In this document: positions 53,501-62,284 of the stretch, one piece after another
Position numbering within the stretch: the stretch's first letter is position 1
How the letters are laid out: each line of letters opens with the position of its first letter
Assembly (NCBI RefSeq): GCF_000430665.1
Contig: NZ_AUML01000017.1
Coordinates: 1-64,000 of the forward strand
Source: Aquimarina muelleri DSM 19832
Lineage (GTDB): Bacteria; Bacteroidota; Bacteroidia; Flavobacteriales; Flavobacteriaceae
Direction: 5' to 3'
Length of the DNA stretch: 64,000 bases
Program-made: the position numbers and the translations under genes
The notes under the pieces: model-generated
Seen by the model: the letters and a program-made list of their open reading frames with translations, nothing else
Told to the model about the DNA's origin: nothing
Database searches by the model: none

Positions 53501-54576
53501 TCTAAGGTACTAAATACACCATCGTTATTAGTGTCTAGAGCTCCTTGTCCTGCTTCTGTTATGTCATAAATTCCATCGTTATCTGAATCGATATCTAAAA
53601 AATCAGGATTACCATCTCTGTCTCTGTCATACGCGTCTTGTACTACATTATCGCCATTGCCACTTATATCATTATCTAAGTAGTTGTATAAATCATCGCC
53701 ATCATTATCTCCATAGGGGTCATTACCATTAGATTCTGTGGTATTTGAGATTCCGTCACCATCTACATCTGCATCCATAGAGTCTAAAATTCCATCTTGA
53801 TCTTTATCTAAAGGGGAAATACCGTTGGCACATTTAAAACCATCATTAGAGTTTGTGGTTTCGGTAAGATTAAGGAGTGTAGCTGTTGGAGTTGCGCTTT
53901 CGTAGTCGTTTACTAGGTATAATCCTCCGTTATTATCGGATAAGTACAAGCGATTATTGGCATCTGCATAAGCAGCTCCAAAAGTACCACTGGGCAAGTT
54001 TGCCACTTTTTTACTGGAGAAAATAGGTGTGCCTGAGGACAGATCCCATTTGTATAAATTTCCTCGGCTACCTCCATAAAAAGAGCCATTAATATAGGTT
54101 ATATCTGCACAAGTACTAGGGGATGCCTGATCTGTGAAAACTACTTCAAAAACGGGAGAAGAGGAACCATTATACTCTTTTAAGTTGGTTATTTTATGAA
54201 AAGCATTTTTAGTGTTATTCTGAAAAACCCATAGATTACCATCTGCATCTACATCTGCAGCATACCCTCCACCAAAAGCAGTAGTTCCACTAGGAGATAC
54301 TGCACCAAGATCTACTACCATATCTTTAGCAATTCTTAAAAGGTGTTTGTCACTGCTTTTTATAGCATACAAATAATTGTCTTCGGCATTATATCCACCA
54401 GCATTATAGGAGGAGTAGGTATGTAAGGCTTCAGAATAAGATCCTGTTATTGGATCATAGGCCTTCATTACTCCAGATATAACCTGATAAAAATTACCTT
54501 CATCACAATCAAAAGGCTGCTGGGCATTTGTAGAGATCGTAGTTAGTATAACTAAAAGGGTAATTAATCTTTTCAT
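50557..54576 (-). CDS. Giant T9SS surface protein with calcium-type repeats and DUF4114 (paralogue B)
   Basis: 1339 aa, same architecture as the protein at 39587. Signal peptide 1-19 (cut before QQPFDCDEG); propeller-like region 20-250; calcium-type repeats from LDKDQDGILDSMD (256) to about 500; DUF4114-like core with [18 protein letters not shown]; a shared unknown domain with SVDYYKANQRVAAAL; a carbohydrate-binding-like domain; and the C-terminal sorting domain (YPNPFSTSTTI, KYKGRFVIQ). The two copies differ across their full length, so the duplication is not recent. Probable adhesin or matrix scaffold exported by T9SS. Confidence 0.86.
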   Translation of the reverse strand: MKRLITLLVILTTISTNAQQPFDCDEGNFYQVISGVMKAYDPITGSYSEALHTYSSYNAGGYNAEDNYLYAIKSSDKHLLRIAKDMVVDLGAVSPSGTTAFGGGYAADVDADGNLWVFQNNTKNAFHKITNLKEYNGSSSPVFEVVFTDQASPSTCADITYINGSFYGGSRGNLYKWDLSSGTPIFSSKKVANLPSGTFGAAYADANNRLYLSDNNGGLYLVNDYESATPTATLLNLTETTNSNDGFKCANGISPLDKDQDGILDSMDADVDGDGISNTTESNGNDPYGDNDGDDLYNYLDNDISGNGDNVVQDAYDRDRDGNPDFLDIDSDNDGIYDITEAGQGALDTNNDGVFSTLDANYADTDNDGLADTFDPDQTGNVFVPNDTDNDTIYDCYDTDSDNDGIVDLIESQNSTAYKELSNTDQDTDGLDDTFDSDFGGTTNGTTDTDADGTYDYLDLDSDNNGILDTTEAYDSDGNGVAETTASGIDADADGLDDNFDLRKSSFDPENGGQTPNSFPMPEICDRYNYLGEFSQDGTPLYFDEKDIVTQATLDRIQNALPEGYPVPDFNPHYISSGYDTDVVVQEQADIWITFVGEGAGYKNTLGFYTYDINNPSPSMPAPEDITIIFPNVSAVGSGGGLQVGDKVKIGTFPPNTGIGWVLLANAWADGCVETGYWQLHSNPDYNPETDSSLRYHNVLLSDPDNERIVLGFEDIRRDYASCDQDFNDALFYITANPYTAIATDNYVNIDSATNVTSANNGGLESNGDLANLIAKRNFNRTKTNTVYNTKSSQKRFTPGLKSYKSSYGEDLSTYFPKTGVFGTESTYVSSPEDLLGITNAKAVFSVDYYKANQRVAAALATETKGSVYDHSKTICDRLNGSKLLDVRTVDIKNHTIVSTRIERATGEIEYALTFSIKKGEAENEIYSLWNIGQYPEGDYTNFQVWGGSVSQVANIANHILDSFITNKPLRSHKVNQRVPSVFVEKGSYANGKLTLNLINKFGANHITFNGNIRKTELSSEENKTQTVSLSGAYNEQITIDTGYLFDIGFSITAANSLQLDALYLADGPWGIDYLEQGVQIDTFAVTAQDKEAIENTYTIERNAIVQGKVKETVNLFRNILAGELTLDVSNYDAVQFAMQADRDIEVILVTEDLTDWNNRLRYKIEKNEEKKTYTIAFSDFTNNINTKANLGKIRSIVFSVQGDYQNFIPFYLEVSNLALTGTQTTNSDPELETETQESTETEAIEEEITITENEGITNIKLKNYPNPFSTSTTIYVPGKHEFLEITVIDRVGRTVRQQNKFLNGNTLTFETKNLTPGIYFYILRGDNKQKYKGRFVIQ

Positions 54577-54600
54577 AACAGTAGTGGTTTAGGTTTTTTC

Positions 54601-54695
54601 AGATAGTTAAAGTTACTATAGACTACTGCTTTTTTTAGAAGATATTCGATAGTTGGAAGTTTGCTATAGACGAATGGTTTTTATAGATAGTTAAG
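54601..54695 (+). promoter_or_regulatory. Repeated operator-like units upstream of surface protein B
   Basis: GATAGTT occurs at 54602, 54648 and 54686, and CTATAGAC at 54616 and 54664, forming an imperfect direct repeat of about 47 bp. CGATAGTTGG (54647) and AGACGAATGG (54668) keep the exact 21-bp spacing of the candidate LytTR sites at 29894, 38184 and 63465. GTTAAG-like cores resemble known LytTR half-sites. Confidence 0.45.
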
Positions 54696-54702
54696 TTTTT
54701 TT

Positions 54703-54743
54703 AATCCACATTGTGGAGTTTAATTCTCCGAGGTTATTGATTT
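54703..54743 (+). repeat. Hairpin-rich intergenic repeat, copy 3 (short form)
   Basis: AATCCACATTGTGGAG followed directly by TTTAATTCTCCGAGG and TTATTGATTT; the 57-nt inner module of the long form is absent. GGAG/CTCC can pair across the junction. It lies between divergent genes. Confidence 0.8.
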
Positions 54744-54930
54744 TCTTTTTTAAGGTGGAGTAGGTAACTATCTGCAGACCTCTATTTAGAATTTAGTAGC
54801 ATTGTCAAAATTCTACGCCTTTACATCACAAAAATGTGGCATTTCAAACCAATTTCCTTTCTGCATGGGACATACAAATGCTATAGAGAATATTTTTGCG
54901 GTATTATAAAAAATAAAAAAAGCACCTATT

Positions 54931-55740
54931 ATGAAAAGAAACATTGGAAATCTATCTACCTTATTTTACTTGGTAATTGTTTTTTTAAGCCTATCAAGTT
55001 GTGAAAAAGAAGATCTTTTTTCTATCGAAAACAATAAACCTTTTGGTATAACATCAAAGCATACAGGTACAAGGTATACTATTCATGTTTTATATCCAGA
55101 ATCTTATATGCCATCTAACAGTTACCATGTAGTTTATATGTTGGATGGAGAGGATTATTTTAAAGAGGCTGTGGATGTTGTTAAAGAATTCCAGAGAGAG
55201 GATATTATACTTATAGGAATAGGGTATGCAAATAAAAATAGAAGAGGAACAGATTATTCTTATCCTAAAGATCCTGATTTTCCTCATCCATCTGGTGGTG
55301 GAAAGAAATTTATCGATTTTATGAATAAGGAACTTATTCCATATATAGAAGGTGAGCTTAAAATTATCCCTGTCGACAGAACATTATATGGTCATTCTTT
55401 GGGAGGATATTTGGCTTTGTATACACTGTTTCAACAAGAGCAGCCCAATCTTTTTAAAAATGTTATTGCTGCCAGCCCAAATTTAATGTGGTATAATTCG
55501 TATCTCTTTTATCTGGAGCAACAGTATTATGATATCTATAAAGAATTGGATAAAAATCTTTATATCACGGTAGGGGATTTGGAGGGAGCTTCGATTAATT
55601 TGTTTTTTAATGCATTTACCCAGCGGATTAATAAAAGATCTTATAACGGTTTGTTTTTGGATTACGAACGTTTAAAAAACACTTCGCATAGAAATAGCCC
55701 TATTCTAAGTTTAAAAAAAGGATTATCTATAATTTTGTAA
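54931..55740 (+). CDS. Lipoprotein esterase of the alpha/beta-hydrolase (esterase D-like) family
   Basis: 269 aa. Lipobox LSSC with Cys24 marks a lipoprotein. The esterase fold (PF00756-like) is shown by YHVVYMLDGEDYFKE, IILIGIGYANKNRRGTDYSY and the nucleophile motif YGHSLGGYLALY with Ser156; the likely His is in NTSHRNSP near the C-terminus. Relatives include feruloyl/acetyl esterases and siderophore esterases. It is followed after 10 nt by a barrel-like protein gene, so both are co-transcribed. The substrate could be acylated surface polymer, but this is inference. Confidence 0.87.
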   Translation: MKRNIGNLSTLFYLVIVFLSLSSCEKEDLFSIENNKPFGITSKHTGTRYTIHVLYPESYMPSNSYHVVYMLDGEDYFKEAVDVVKEFQREDIILIGIGYANKNRRGTDYSYPKDPDFPHPSGGGKKFIDFMNKELIPYIEGELKIIPVDRTLYGHSLGGYLALYTLFQQEQPNLFKNVIAASPNLMWYNSYLFYLEQQYYDIYKELDKNLYITVGDLEGASINLFFNAFTQRINKRSYNGLFLDYERLKNTSHRNSPILSLKKGLSIIL

Positions 55741-55750
55741 ATATATTATA

Positions 55751-56371
55751 ATGAAAAAATATTGTATAGCTATTGCATGTATATATGTTATATCTGGGTT
55801 TGCCCAGAATGAAAAAGAAAATACGATGCCAGATCCAGTATCTTGGAAAATAGAATTGCTATTTACACAAGATATATTTAATACCAGTTATGGTAAAAAC
55901 TATGGTTTTGTTTTTAAAGGAAAAAAAGTATGGTTAGACAAAAATCATTTTACTTTATTGTATGGTGCGGCATTTCAAAACAGTTATATTTCTGAATCAG
56001 ATAATTTGTTTACAGATTTTGTAGATGGGTATACCAGAGATATTGGAGCTTATGGGGTTTTTGATATTAGTTATTATCCTTTTAGAAAGAAGAGGCTTTA
56101 CCTATCTCTCGAACCGTTTATTGGTGCTACCCATTTAAAATCTAAAGGACAATTATATATACCAGAATATTCGGTGTCTGAAAAATATAAGAATACGTAT
56201 ACCTATTTTAATTATGGTTTTACACAGTCTTTAGGATATACTATAAATAGATTTAGCATCATTGGGTTTTCTTGGATTTCTTTAAAAGGGATTCTGGATG
56301 AAGGCAGGAGTAGACCTGCCGATTTTGACTCTAGATTGTTTTTGGGTTTAGGGGTTGGTTACACTTTTTAG
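55751..56371 (+). CDS. Putative small outer-membrane beta-barrel protein, 206 aa
   Basis: Signal peptide about 1-18 (MKKYCIAIACIYVISGFA, cut before QNEKEN). The mature part alternates strands with aromatic residues (FTLLYGAAFQ, LYLSLEPFIGATHL, SLGYTINRFSIIGFSW) and ends LGLGVGYTF, a typical barrel-closing C-terminus. No named family recognised. It is the second gene of the esterase operon and is followed by a hairpin. Confidence 0.7.
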   Translation: MKKYCIAIACIYVISGFAQNEKENTMPDPVSWKIELLFTQDIFNTSYGKNYGFVFKGKKVWLDKNHFTLLYGAAFQNSYISESDNLFTDFVDGYTRDIGAYGVFDISYYPFRKKRLYLSLEPFIGATHLKSKGQLYIPEYSVSEKYKNTYTYFNYGFTQSLGYTINRFSIIGFSWISLKGILDEGRSRPADFDSRLFLGLGVGYTF

Positions 56372-56400
56372 CCCTTGTTATTAGTATCGTAATTATGAAT

Positions 56401-56434
56401 AAACCTTATAGATCCTTTAAGATCTGTAAGGTTT
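56401..56434. terminator. Hairpin at convergent gene ends
   Basis: AAACCTTATAGATC/GATCTGTAAGGTTT forms a 14-bp stem with one G-T pair and a 6-nt loop. It overlaps the last bases of the LytTR gene ending at 56433. No T-run, but its position suits a bidirectional terminator. Confidence 0.55.
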
Positions 56435-57326
56435 ATTGATTAAAGGCATTTTTAAAAGCCTGAAATTTGTTTCTGGATACGGGAACCTCATGAGAAATTC
56501 CTTGAAAACTAATACGGTAATTTCGAGCATTACCAGAGGTAGTGCTAATGTTTCTTATATTAATGATATAGGATCGATGTGGACTTATAATAAAAGGATA
56601 TTTTTGTAATACTTCTTCTAGTTTTTGAATGGTAATTCGATATGGCTTGCATTCAATTTTTTTAGATATACTGGTATACACATCTGTATAATTTCCTTCT
56701 GATTTTGCAAATAAAAAGGTGTTAATATCCAGCTCAAGGACTTCATTTTTATTACTAGTTTGTATTTCTATTTTATTTTGTATTTCGGGTTTTGTATCTT
56801 TTATTCTGGATGTTAGTTGCTCATTGTATAAAGAAACTCGCTTTAGGTTTTCTTTTAAAAGTATGGTGTAATTAAACCAAATTATTAGGGTAGCCGGGAT
56901 AGCTCCAATAATAACGACATATAAGGAGGAGTTTAAAAAACTAAATATAATAGTATTCGATGTATGCTCTTTACTTAGCACAAAGGACATGATATTATTA
57001 AATAGAGCAATTACAAAAAGGAGCGAAATAATTAAAAGAGATTCTTTTCCTATGGTCCAGTTTTCTTTTACATTTTGCTTAAAAAATAATCGAGGAACCC
57101 CTTCTGCTATTAAAAGAATACTAAAAAAAGTAGTAAGACCTGCAAATAAACAAACAATAAATTTTGAAAATATAAAATGATTAGTGACATAACTCTCTTC
57201 TATGGTATATAAATTAACCAGATATATTAATAATCCAAGTACTATTGCAATTATTAAATTTCTTTGAAATGAAAACAGATAAGGGTAAGGTTTATTAAAA
57301 ATCTGGATAATAGAATGTAGAAGCAT
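56433..57326 (-). CDS. Membrane-anchored LytTR DNA-binding protein
   Basis: 297 aa. Four membrane helices in residues about 20-160 (IVLGLLIYLVNLYTI, FIVCLFAGLTTFFSILL and two more), then a short coiled linker and a LytTR domain at about 195-295 (FLFAKSEGNYTDVYTS, IIQKLEEVLQKYPFIISPHRSYIIN-like pattern). It lacks a receiver domain, so it could sense membrane events directly and bind DNA. It lies downstream of a LytTR response regulator gene on the same strand, separated by a copy of the intergenic repeat. Confidence 0.85.
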   Translation of the reverse strand: MLLHSIIQIFNKPYPYLFSFQRNLIIAIVLGLLIYLVNLYTIEESYVTNHFIFSKFIVCLFAGLTTFFSILLIAEGVPRLFFKQNVKENWTIGKESLLIISLLFVIALFNNIMSFVLSKEHTSNTIIFSFLNSSLYVVIIGAIPATLIIWFNYTILLKENLKRVSLYNEQLTSRIKDTKPEIQNKIEIQTSNKNEVLELDINTFLFAKSEGNYTDVYTSISKKIECKPYRITIQKLEEVLQKYPFIISPHRSYIINIRNISTTSGNARNYRISFQGISHEVPVSRNKFQAFKNAFNQ

Positions 57327-57412
57327 TAAGAGAAATACATTTTTTTGTTCAAAGATAATAATCTAATGTTTTTTGATGAAATTCGCATATTATGTTTTTA
57401 ATAATATGCCTT

Positions 57413-57509
57413 AATCCACATTGTAGAGTTTAATTCTCTGGGGCTTGTTTCGAAAACAAAATATATTTTTGGAAGTATACCTCGTGAGCTTGCTCCGAGG
57501 TTATTGATT
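57413..57509 (+). repeat. Hairpin-rich intergenic repeat, copy 4 (long form)
   Basis: AATCCACATTGTAGAG start (one change in the palindrome), CGAAAACAAAATATAT centre and the strongest terminal hairpin of the set: CCTCG-T-GAGC-TT-GCTC-CGAGG. It lies between two same-strand genes and is antisense to them. Confidence 0.85.
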
Positions 57510-57541
57510 AAGTATTACTTTATCGGGTTAAAGAGCTTGTT

Positions 57542-58249
57542 TTACAGCATATTTAATCGTTTCATTAATTCTGGTCGGTTAGAACGACTAACGGGGACTA
57601 CATCTTTGGCAATTAATACGCTATTATCTTCTATATCTATAATTTTTTGGATGTTTATAATATAGGAGCGATGTACTTTTAGAAAAAAATCTTCTGGTAG
57701 TTTTTCTTCAATTTTTTTTAGGGTAGAGTGTACAGTATAATTTTGTTGTTCGGTTTTAATAAGAATGTAATCTCCTTTTGCTTCGATTAAATTAATGGTA
57801 AGGATATTAATTTTAATCAACCTTCTATCTATATTGATGTATAGTTCTTTTTCTTTTGTTGGTGTATCTATAGGTGTTTCCTCTTTTTTAGATACTATAG
57901 TTGCATTTTCTGCTTTTTGAATAGCTTTAAGAAATCTCGGTATTGTTATGGGTTTTATTATATAATCTATAATACAATCGTACTCAAAGGCTTCTAAAGC
58001 AAAGTTTTTATCTGAGGTTGTTAAAATTACTTTAGGAGGATTTTTTAAAGTATCGATAAAATCAAAACCTGTAAAATCTGGCATATGAATATCTAAAAAA
58101 ATAAGATCTACTTGCTCTTTGTTTAAAAATTTAATTGCTTGAATTGCATTTGGAAAATCTTGAATAACGTTAAGAGAATCTACTTGTGAACAAAGTTGTT
58201 GTAGAATAACTCTTGCGGTTTCTTCATCGTCTATAATAATGCAATTCAT
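57542..58249 (-). CDS. LytR/AlgR-type response regulator (receiver + LytTR)
   Basis: 235 aa. The receiver domain has IIIDDEETAR (acidic pocket 7-8), phosphoacceptor Asp53 in LIFLDIHMPDF, and Lys in IIKPITIPRF. The LytTR DNA-binding domain covers about 135-235 (LIEAKGDYILIKTEQ, FLKVHRSYIINIQKI, VPVSRSNRPEL). It follows the histidine kinase gene at 58494 across a 244-nt gap that contains a repeat. It is the natural candidate to read the output of the NO-sensing kinases and to bind the 21-bp-phased sites; both are inference. Confidence 0.92.
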   Translation of the reverse strand: MNCIIIDDEETARVILQQLCSQVDSLNVIQDFPNAIQAIKFLNKEQVDLIFLDIHMPDFTGFDFIDTLKNPPKVILTTSDKNFALEAFEYDCIIDYIIKPITIPRFLKAIQKAENATIVSKKEETPIDTPTKEKELYINIDRRLIKINILTINLIEAKGDYILIKTEQQNYTVHSTLKKIEEKLPEDFFLKVHRSYIINIQKIIDIEDNSVLIAKDVVPVSRSNRPELMKRLNML

Positions 58250-58384
58250 ACTAAGGTAACTTTAAATTATTTTTTTTAGAAAATCTTCTGTAGATCCTAA
58301 AATTAATGTAAATTTTGAATATAAGGAAGAGTCTCGTTATTTTAGTATTTATTTAAATGTAATAGATTTACATTGTATTTGTTT

Positions 58385-58481
58385 AATCCACATTGTGGAG
58401 TTAATTCTGCGAGGCTTGCCTTGAAAACAAAATATCTTTTTGGAAGCATACCTCATAAGCCTGCTCCGAGGGTATTGATTT
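58385..58481 (+). repeat. Hairpin-rich intergenic repeat, copy 5 (long form)
   Basis: AATCCACATTGTGGAG start with one T missing in the following TTTAATTCT, a GAGGCTTGCC segment, and the end CTCCGAGGGTATTGATT. It lies between the kinase and LytTR regulator genes, antisense to them. Confidence 0.85.
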
Positions 58482-58493
58482 ATATGATAAGTT

Positions 58494-59549
58494 TTATTTT
58501 TTTAAAGTAAAGTAAAAAGTGCTTCCAATTTCTTCTTGAGATTCCAACCAAATTTTACCATTATAAAATTCAACTATCTTTTTTACAATGGGCAAACCAA
58601 TACCAGTAGATTTTTTTTGGTCATCAAGTGTTTGAAATATCTGAAATATTTTATCATGATATTTTTTTGCAATCCCTTTACCGTTATCTTTAATATTAAA
58701 TTTCCAAAAATTGGATGTTTCTTCGAATAGAATTAAGATGACTCCTTTTTCTTTATCTATTGATTGTATAGCATTGATTAAAAGATTTTTAAATATTTGT
58801 TTTATTCTAGATCTGTCTGCAAGTACGACAGGGAGTTGGGCTTGTGTATTGATTTGGATATGTTTGGGAACTTTTAGCTCTTGTAGGATTTCTTCAATTA
58901 AGCCTATTAGTTGTACGTCAGATTTTTGATTTCTGGATTTGTTATTAATTACAGAGTACTCTAAAATACCTGTGATTAGATTATCCATTTTTTCAATATT
59001 TTGATCAATCAAATCTAAATTGTTCCTTATGTTGGGATCCAGATTTTCTTTAGCATCTTCTTTAATCCAATTAATTAGGGTATTGATACTTCTTAATGGG
59101 GATTTCAAATCATGTGAAACAATATTGGCATATTCATTAAGTTCTTTATTGCTTTTTTCAAGATCTTTAAGTAGTACTTCTCTTTGTTTTTCGACTTCAG
59201 AGATTTGAGTAGCTTGTTTTTCGATTAATATTGCCAGCTCAACTCCAGTAAGTTCTTTGTTTTTATTCTTTCCTTTTGGGTTTTTAACGGTTATGGATTG
59301 TAAAATATGTGTTGCATCGGTAAGCCGAGTAATTACTTTTTTTTGTTGGTTGGCTTCTTTTTTTAGTTTCTCATTTGCTTCAAATAGTTCTTGAGAGCTT
59401 ATAGACATAGCTCTTTGTAGCATGCTAAATTGATCTTCGTAGTTATGATAGGATCTATCGATTGCTTTAATAAAGCCTTGAATATCTTGGGACCCTTTCT
59501 CTTCTTTTTTTAAAAATTTTCTTATTTGTCTTTCTAGTAAAGAATGCAT
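58494..59549 (-). CDS. Soluble sensor histidine kinase, last gene of the NO-sensing operon
   Basis: 351 aa, no membrane segments. An N-terminal helical/coiled-coil region (1-135) has no PAS domain. HisKA box NIVSHDLKSPLRSI with His146, then N-box (IFKNLLINAIQSID), DNGKGIAKKYHDKIF and the final GIGLPIVKKIVEFYNG, a complete kinase core. The core closely resembles that of the kinase at 60689. It starts 1 nt after the FIST gene stop, so it is translationally linked. NosP/FIST sensors are known to pair with such kinases. Confidence 0.92.
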   Translation of the reverse strand: MHSLLERQIRKFLKKEEKGSQDIQGFIKAIDRSYHNYEDQFSMLQRAMSISSQELFEANEKLKKEANQQKKVITRLTDATHILQSITVKNPKGKNKNKELTGVELAILIEKQATQISEVEKQREVLLKDLEKSNKELNEYANIVSHDLKSPLRSINTLINWIKEDAKENLDPNIRNNLDLIDQNIEKMDNLITGILEYSVINNKSRNQKSDVQLIGLIEEILQELKVPKHIQINTQAQLPVVLADRSRIKQIFKNLLINAIQSIDKEKGVILILFEETSNFWKFNIKDNGKGIAKKYHDKIFQIFQTLDDQKKSTGIGLPIVKKIVEFYNGKIWLESQEEIGSTFYFTLKK

Positions 59550-59550
59550 G

Positions 59551-60684
59551 TTACTCGCTAAATAAGGTTAATGTCATTGTTTGGTTGTGTAATTCACAAT
59601 TTATGTTTCCTGTAAAAGGTGCAAGTTCTCCATACGAATAAAAACCATTTACGACAGCTTGTGTGCCGATTACTTCTATAACTTCTTCAATTTCTTCTTC
59701 AACACGTTGATCCATGACTAATTTTCTGCCAATACAACTTACTAATACTGCAAGTTCGGGTTTGTTCTTTCTATTTTTCATTCCTATTTCTGCAGCTTTT
59801 AACGCTCCATCTACGATGTGATCAATATTAGCCATCATTAGTTGTACAACAGATCCTTCAGGCACGTCTCCGGCAAGTGTCATTGTATTAGTTTGTTCAT
59901 CTATGGTTAAGATTGTTCTAACAATAGGTTCTTTTTTGTTTTTTGATTTAACACTTAGAGGGTATAATAAAGCAGATTGTGGGAGTTCTGCGGCTTTGTC
60001 TCCTAAATATTTTTTATATAAGTCTAATGCAGGCAGATTATCTAATTCATATAAAATATTTTGATCTGATTTTGTAACTATACGTTCTGGCCCAAAAGGA
60101 GTCCAACCTCCATATTGCGCAAAACTAATTTCTAGGGATTCTCCATAAAAAGCAATTAGTATTACTTCTCCTTCTTTTGGGTTCTCATTATAACTCGATA
60201 TTGTTTTTTCAAATCTTGAATCATCACCACATAGTCCTCCAGTAATAGCTACATTGTCTATCCCAGTTTCTAAGCCTTCGATTAGAGCAGAACCATTTAT
60301 AAAACTTCCTTCAGATATGACAAGAATATGTTTAAGTCCATCTTTTGATACTTTTTGTATAAGTGTCTTTCCTAGTTGGATGGCATCTTTATCGTGATCT
60401 AAACTGTTTTCTCGAAATATAGCATAGGTGCTTTTTTCGAATTCTATTGCAGTAAGGGTTATGGAATCTTCTAGAACCTGACTTCCAATTATTTCTCCAG
60501 CGGTAGAGCCAAAAACAATTTCACCATCAGGAAAAAGTTTTTTTACCTCGTTATAAATTTCTGGAGCTTCTAACGCATATCGATTTCCAAAAACTAAAAC
60601 CAAAGGTTTTTGTAGTGTTAAACCTTTACCAATTAAGGGAGACCATTCTTGGTTTTTTTTCTTTTCAAATTGTTGAAATCTCAT
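59551..60684 (-). CDS. FIST-domain sensor protein (NosP-like)
   Basis: 377 aa. FIST_N covers about 25-215 (LVLVFGNRYALEAPEIYNEV, FGSTAGEIIG) and FIST_C about 225-365, ending in the conserved VNGFYSYGELAPF. FIST proteins named NosP are established heme-based nitric oxide sensors that control a co-encoded histidine kinase. Candidate heme ligands cannot be fixed by eye. It lies between two kinase genes with 1- and 4-nt spacings, so it probably modulates one or both. Confidence 0.88.
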   Translation of the reverse strand: MRFQQFEKKKNQEWSPLIGKGLTLQKPLVLVFGNRYALEAPEIYNEVKKLFPDGEIVFGSTAGEIIGSQVLEDSITLTAIEFEKSTYAIFRENSLDHDKDAIQLGKTLIQKVSKDGLKHILVISEGSFINGSALIEGLETGIDNVAITGGLCGDDSRFEKTISSYNENPKEGEVILIAFYGESLEISFAQYGGWTPFGPERIVTKSDQNILYELDNLPALDLYKKYLGDKAAELPQSALLYPLSVKSKNKKEPIVRTILTIDEQTNTMTLAGDVPEGSVVQLMMANIDHIVDGALKAAEIGMKNRKNKPELAVLVSCIGRKLVMDQRVEEEIEEVIEVIGTQAVVNGFYSYGELAPFTGNINCELHNQTMTLTLFSE

Positions 60685-60688
60685 GCTA

Positions 60689-62284
60689 TTATTTTTTTAG
60701 TGTAAAATAAAAAGTAGTGCCAATCCCAGGCGTACTATCTAACCATATATCTCCTTCGTATAACGTTACAATTTTTTTAACGATAGCAAGTCCTATGCCT
60801 GATGAGTTTTCATTATCTCCTACAGATTCGAACATTTTAAATATTTTTTCATGATATTCTTTTTTTATTCCTATACCATTATCTTTTATACTAAATTGAT
60901 AATGAGTTTTTTTGTCTTCATAATCAATTTCTACAACCCCATTTTCTTTATCCATATAGATCACTGCATTTCCAATAAGGTTTTGAAATAGTTGCTGTAT
61001 CCTGGTCGAATCTCCATTAATAACGGGGAGCTTCTTTTTTGTACTAACTATGGTGTTTTCTGGAATAAGGACAATGTTTTTAAGGTCATCTACAAGTGTA
61101 TTAAGGTCTATCTTACTGCTTTGCAGTTCCTCTTTATTGTTTACACTAGAGTAACTAAGGATATCGTTTATTAAAGTTTCCATCTTTTCTAATGTTTTTT
61201 CGATCATTGCAAGATGATTTAATCCGATTTTATCAAAGGCAGAACTGTAATCTTCTTTGATCCAGTTTACAAGTGCATAGATGCTTCTTAATGGAGATTT
61301 TAGATCATGCGAAACGATATGTGCATAGTCTTTAAGATCTTGATTGGTTCTTTCTAGATCTTCCAAAAGCTTTTCTTTTTGTTTTTCAGATTCTAATTGT
61401 TCTGTAATATCTTCTATTAAAGCTACTTGGTATTTAATGCTTCCATCTGGGTTTCGTACTGCTGCAACATTAGTTTTTGCCCAGAAGGTGGAATTATTTT
61501 TTTTTACATATTGTTTGTTTATAGAAAAATTATCAATCAGACCTGCATTCATTTTTTCCATATGATTTTCAGATACGGCGTATTCATTTTTTAATGAAAT
61601 GTCTTTGATTTCTTTTTGAAGCAGTTCTTCCTGAGGATATTCTAATAGATTTTGAAGTGCTTTATTGGTTTGTACTATTTTCCCAGATTGGGTAAGTGCG
61701 ATCCCTAACGAAGAATTATCAACAATTGTAGAGAGTTGTTGTTTTTGTTCTTCAAAAATTCGGGTTTGTTCTAATTTTTCTGTTATATCGGTTATAATGC
61801 CTTGTGCTCCAATTGGTTTTCCTTTTTTGTTTTTAATAAGACTAGCATTTATATGCACATTTCTTACTCCATTATTTTTTGTGTATACTCTGGATTTATA
61901 TCCTGAAAATGAACCTTTGGTAACTAATTGTTGAAAGGATTGTATCGCATATTGATAGTCTTCTTTATAGACAAGTTTGATAACATTTAGTTTTTCTTTC
62001 GTAATGTCGTATCCAAATAATTTTTTAGCAGCGTGGTTCATTTCTAAAACATTGCCAGATACATCTATAAGTACGTATGCATCTACCAAATTATCAAAAA
62101 CTCCTTGCAATGTAGATTCTTTTTTACCGACCAGATCTTCAAGTTTTTGATTGGTTTTTTTTAGTTCTTGCGTAAGGAGATAGAGTTCTTTGGATTTATC
62201 TTCCAAAATTTTTTCAGCTTGCTTCCTTGCTATTTTTTCTCTTTGTAGAGCTCTCTTGAATATTTCTATATCTACATTACTCAT
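60689..62284 (-). CDS. PAS-PAS histidine kinase, H-NOX-associated
   Basis: 531 aa, soluble. Coiled-coil start (1-60), PAS domain 1 about 60-170 (VFDNLVDAYVLIDVSGNVLEMN), PAS domain 2 about 185-295 (IVDNSSLGIALTQSGKIVQTN), then HisKA HIVSHDLKSPLRSI with His326, N-box LFQNLIGNAVIYMD, DNGIGI and GIGLAIVKKIVTLYEG. Its start overlaps the H-NOX gene end by 8 nt, so translation is coupled. H-NOX proteins inhibit or control such kinases (HahK/HnoK type) on NO binding. No receiver domain in the protein; output must go to a separate regulator. Confidence 0.92.
   Translation of the reverse strand: MSNVDIEIFKRALQREKIARKQAEKILEDKSKELYLLTQELKKTNQKLEDLVGKKESTLQGVFDNLVDAYVLIDVSGNVLEMNHAAKKLFGYDITKEKLNVIKLVYKEDYQYAIQSFQQLVTKGSFSGYKSRVYTKNNGVRNVHINASLIKNKKGKPIGAQGIITDITEKLEQTRIFEEQKQQLSTIVDNSSLGIALTQSGKIVQTNKALQNLLEYPQEELLQKEIKDISLKNEYAVSENHMEKMNAGLIDNFSINKQYVKKNNSTFWAKTNVAAVRNPDGSIKYQVALIEDITEQLESEKQKEKLLEDLERTNQDLKDYAHIVSHDLKSPLRSIYALVNWIKEDYSSAFDKIGLNHLAMIEKTLEKMETLINDILSYSSVNNKEELQSSKIDLNTLVDDLKNIVLIPENTIVSTKKKLPVINGDSTRIQQLFQNLIGNAVIYMDKENGVVEIDYEDKKTHYQFSIKDNGIGIKKEYHEKIFKMFESVGDNENSSGIGLAIVKKIVTLYEGDIWLDSTPGIGTTFYFTLKK

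Larger units (their letters stand above)
54577..54930. other. Divergent region between surface protein B and esterase genes
   Basis: About 350 nt holding repeated GATAGTT/CTATAGAC units (54601-54695), a candidate phased operator and a short-form intergenic repeat at 54703. No gene seen. Confidence 0.5.
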
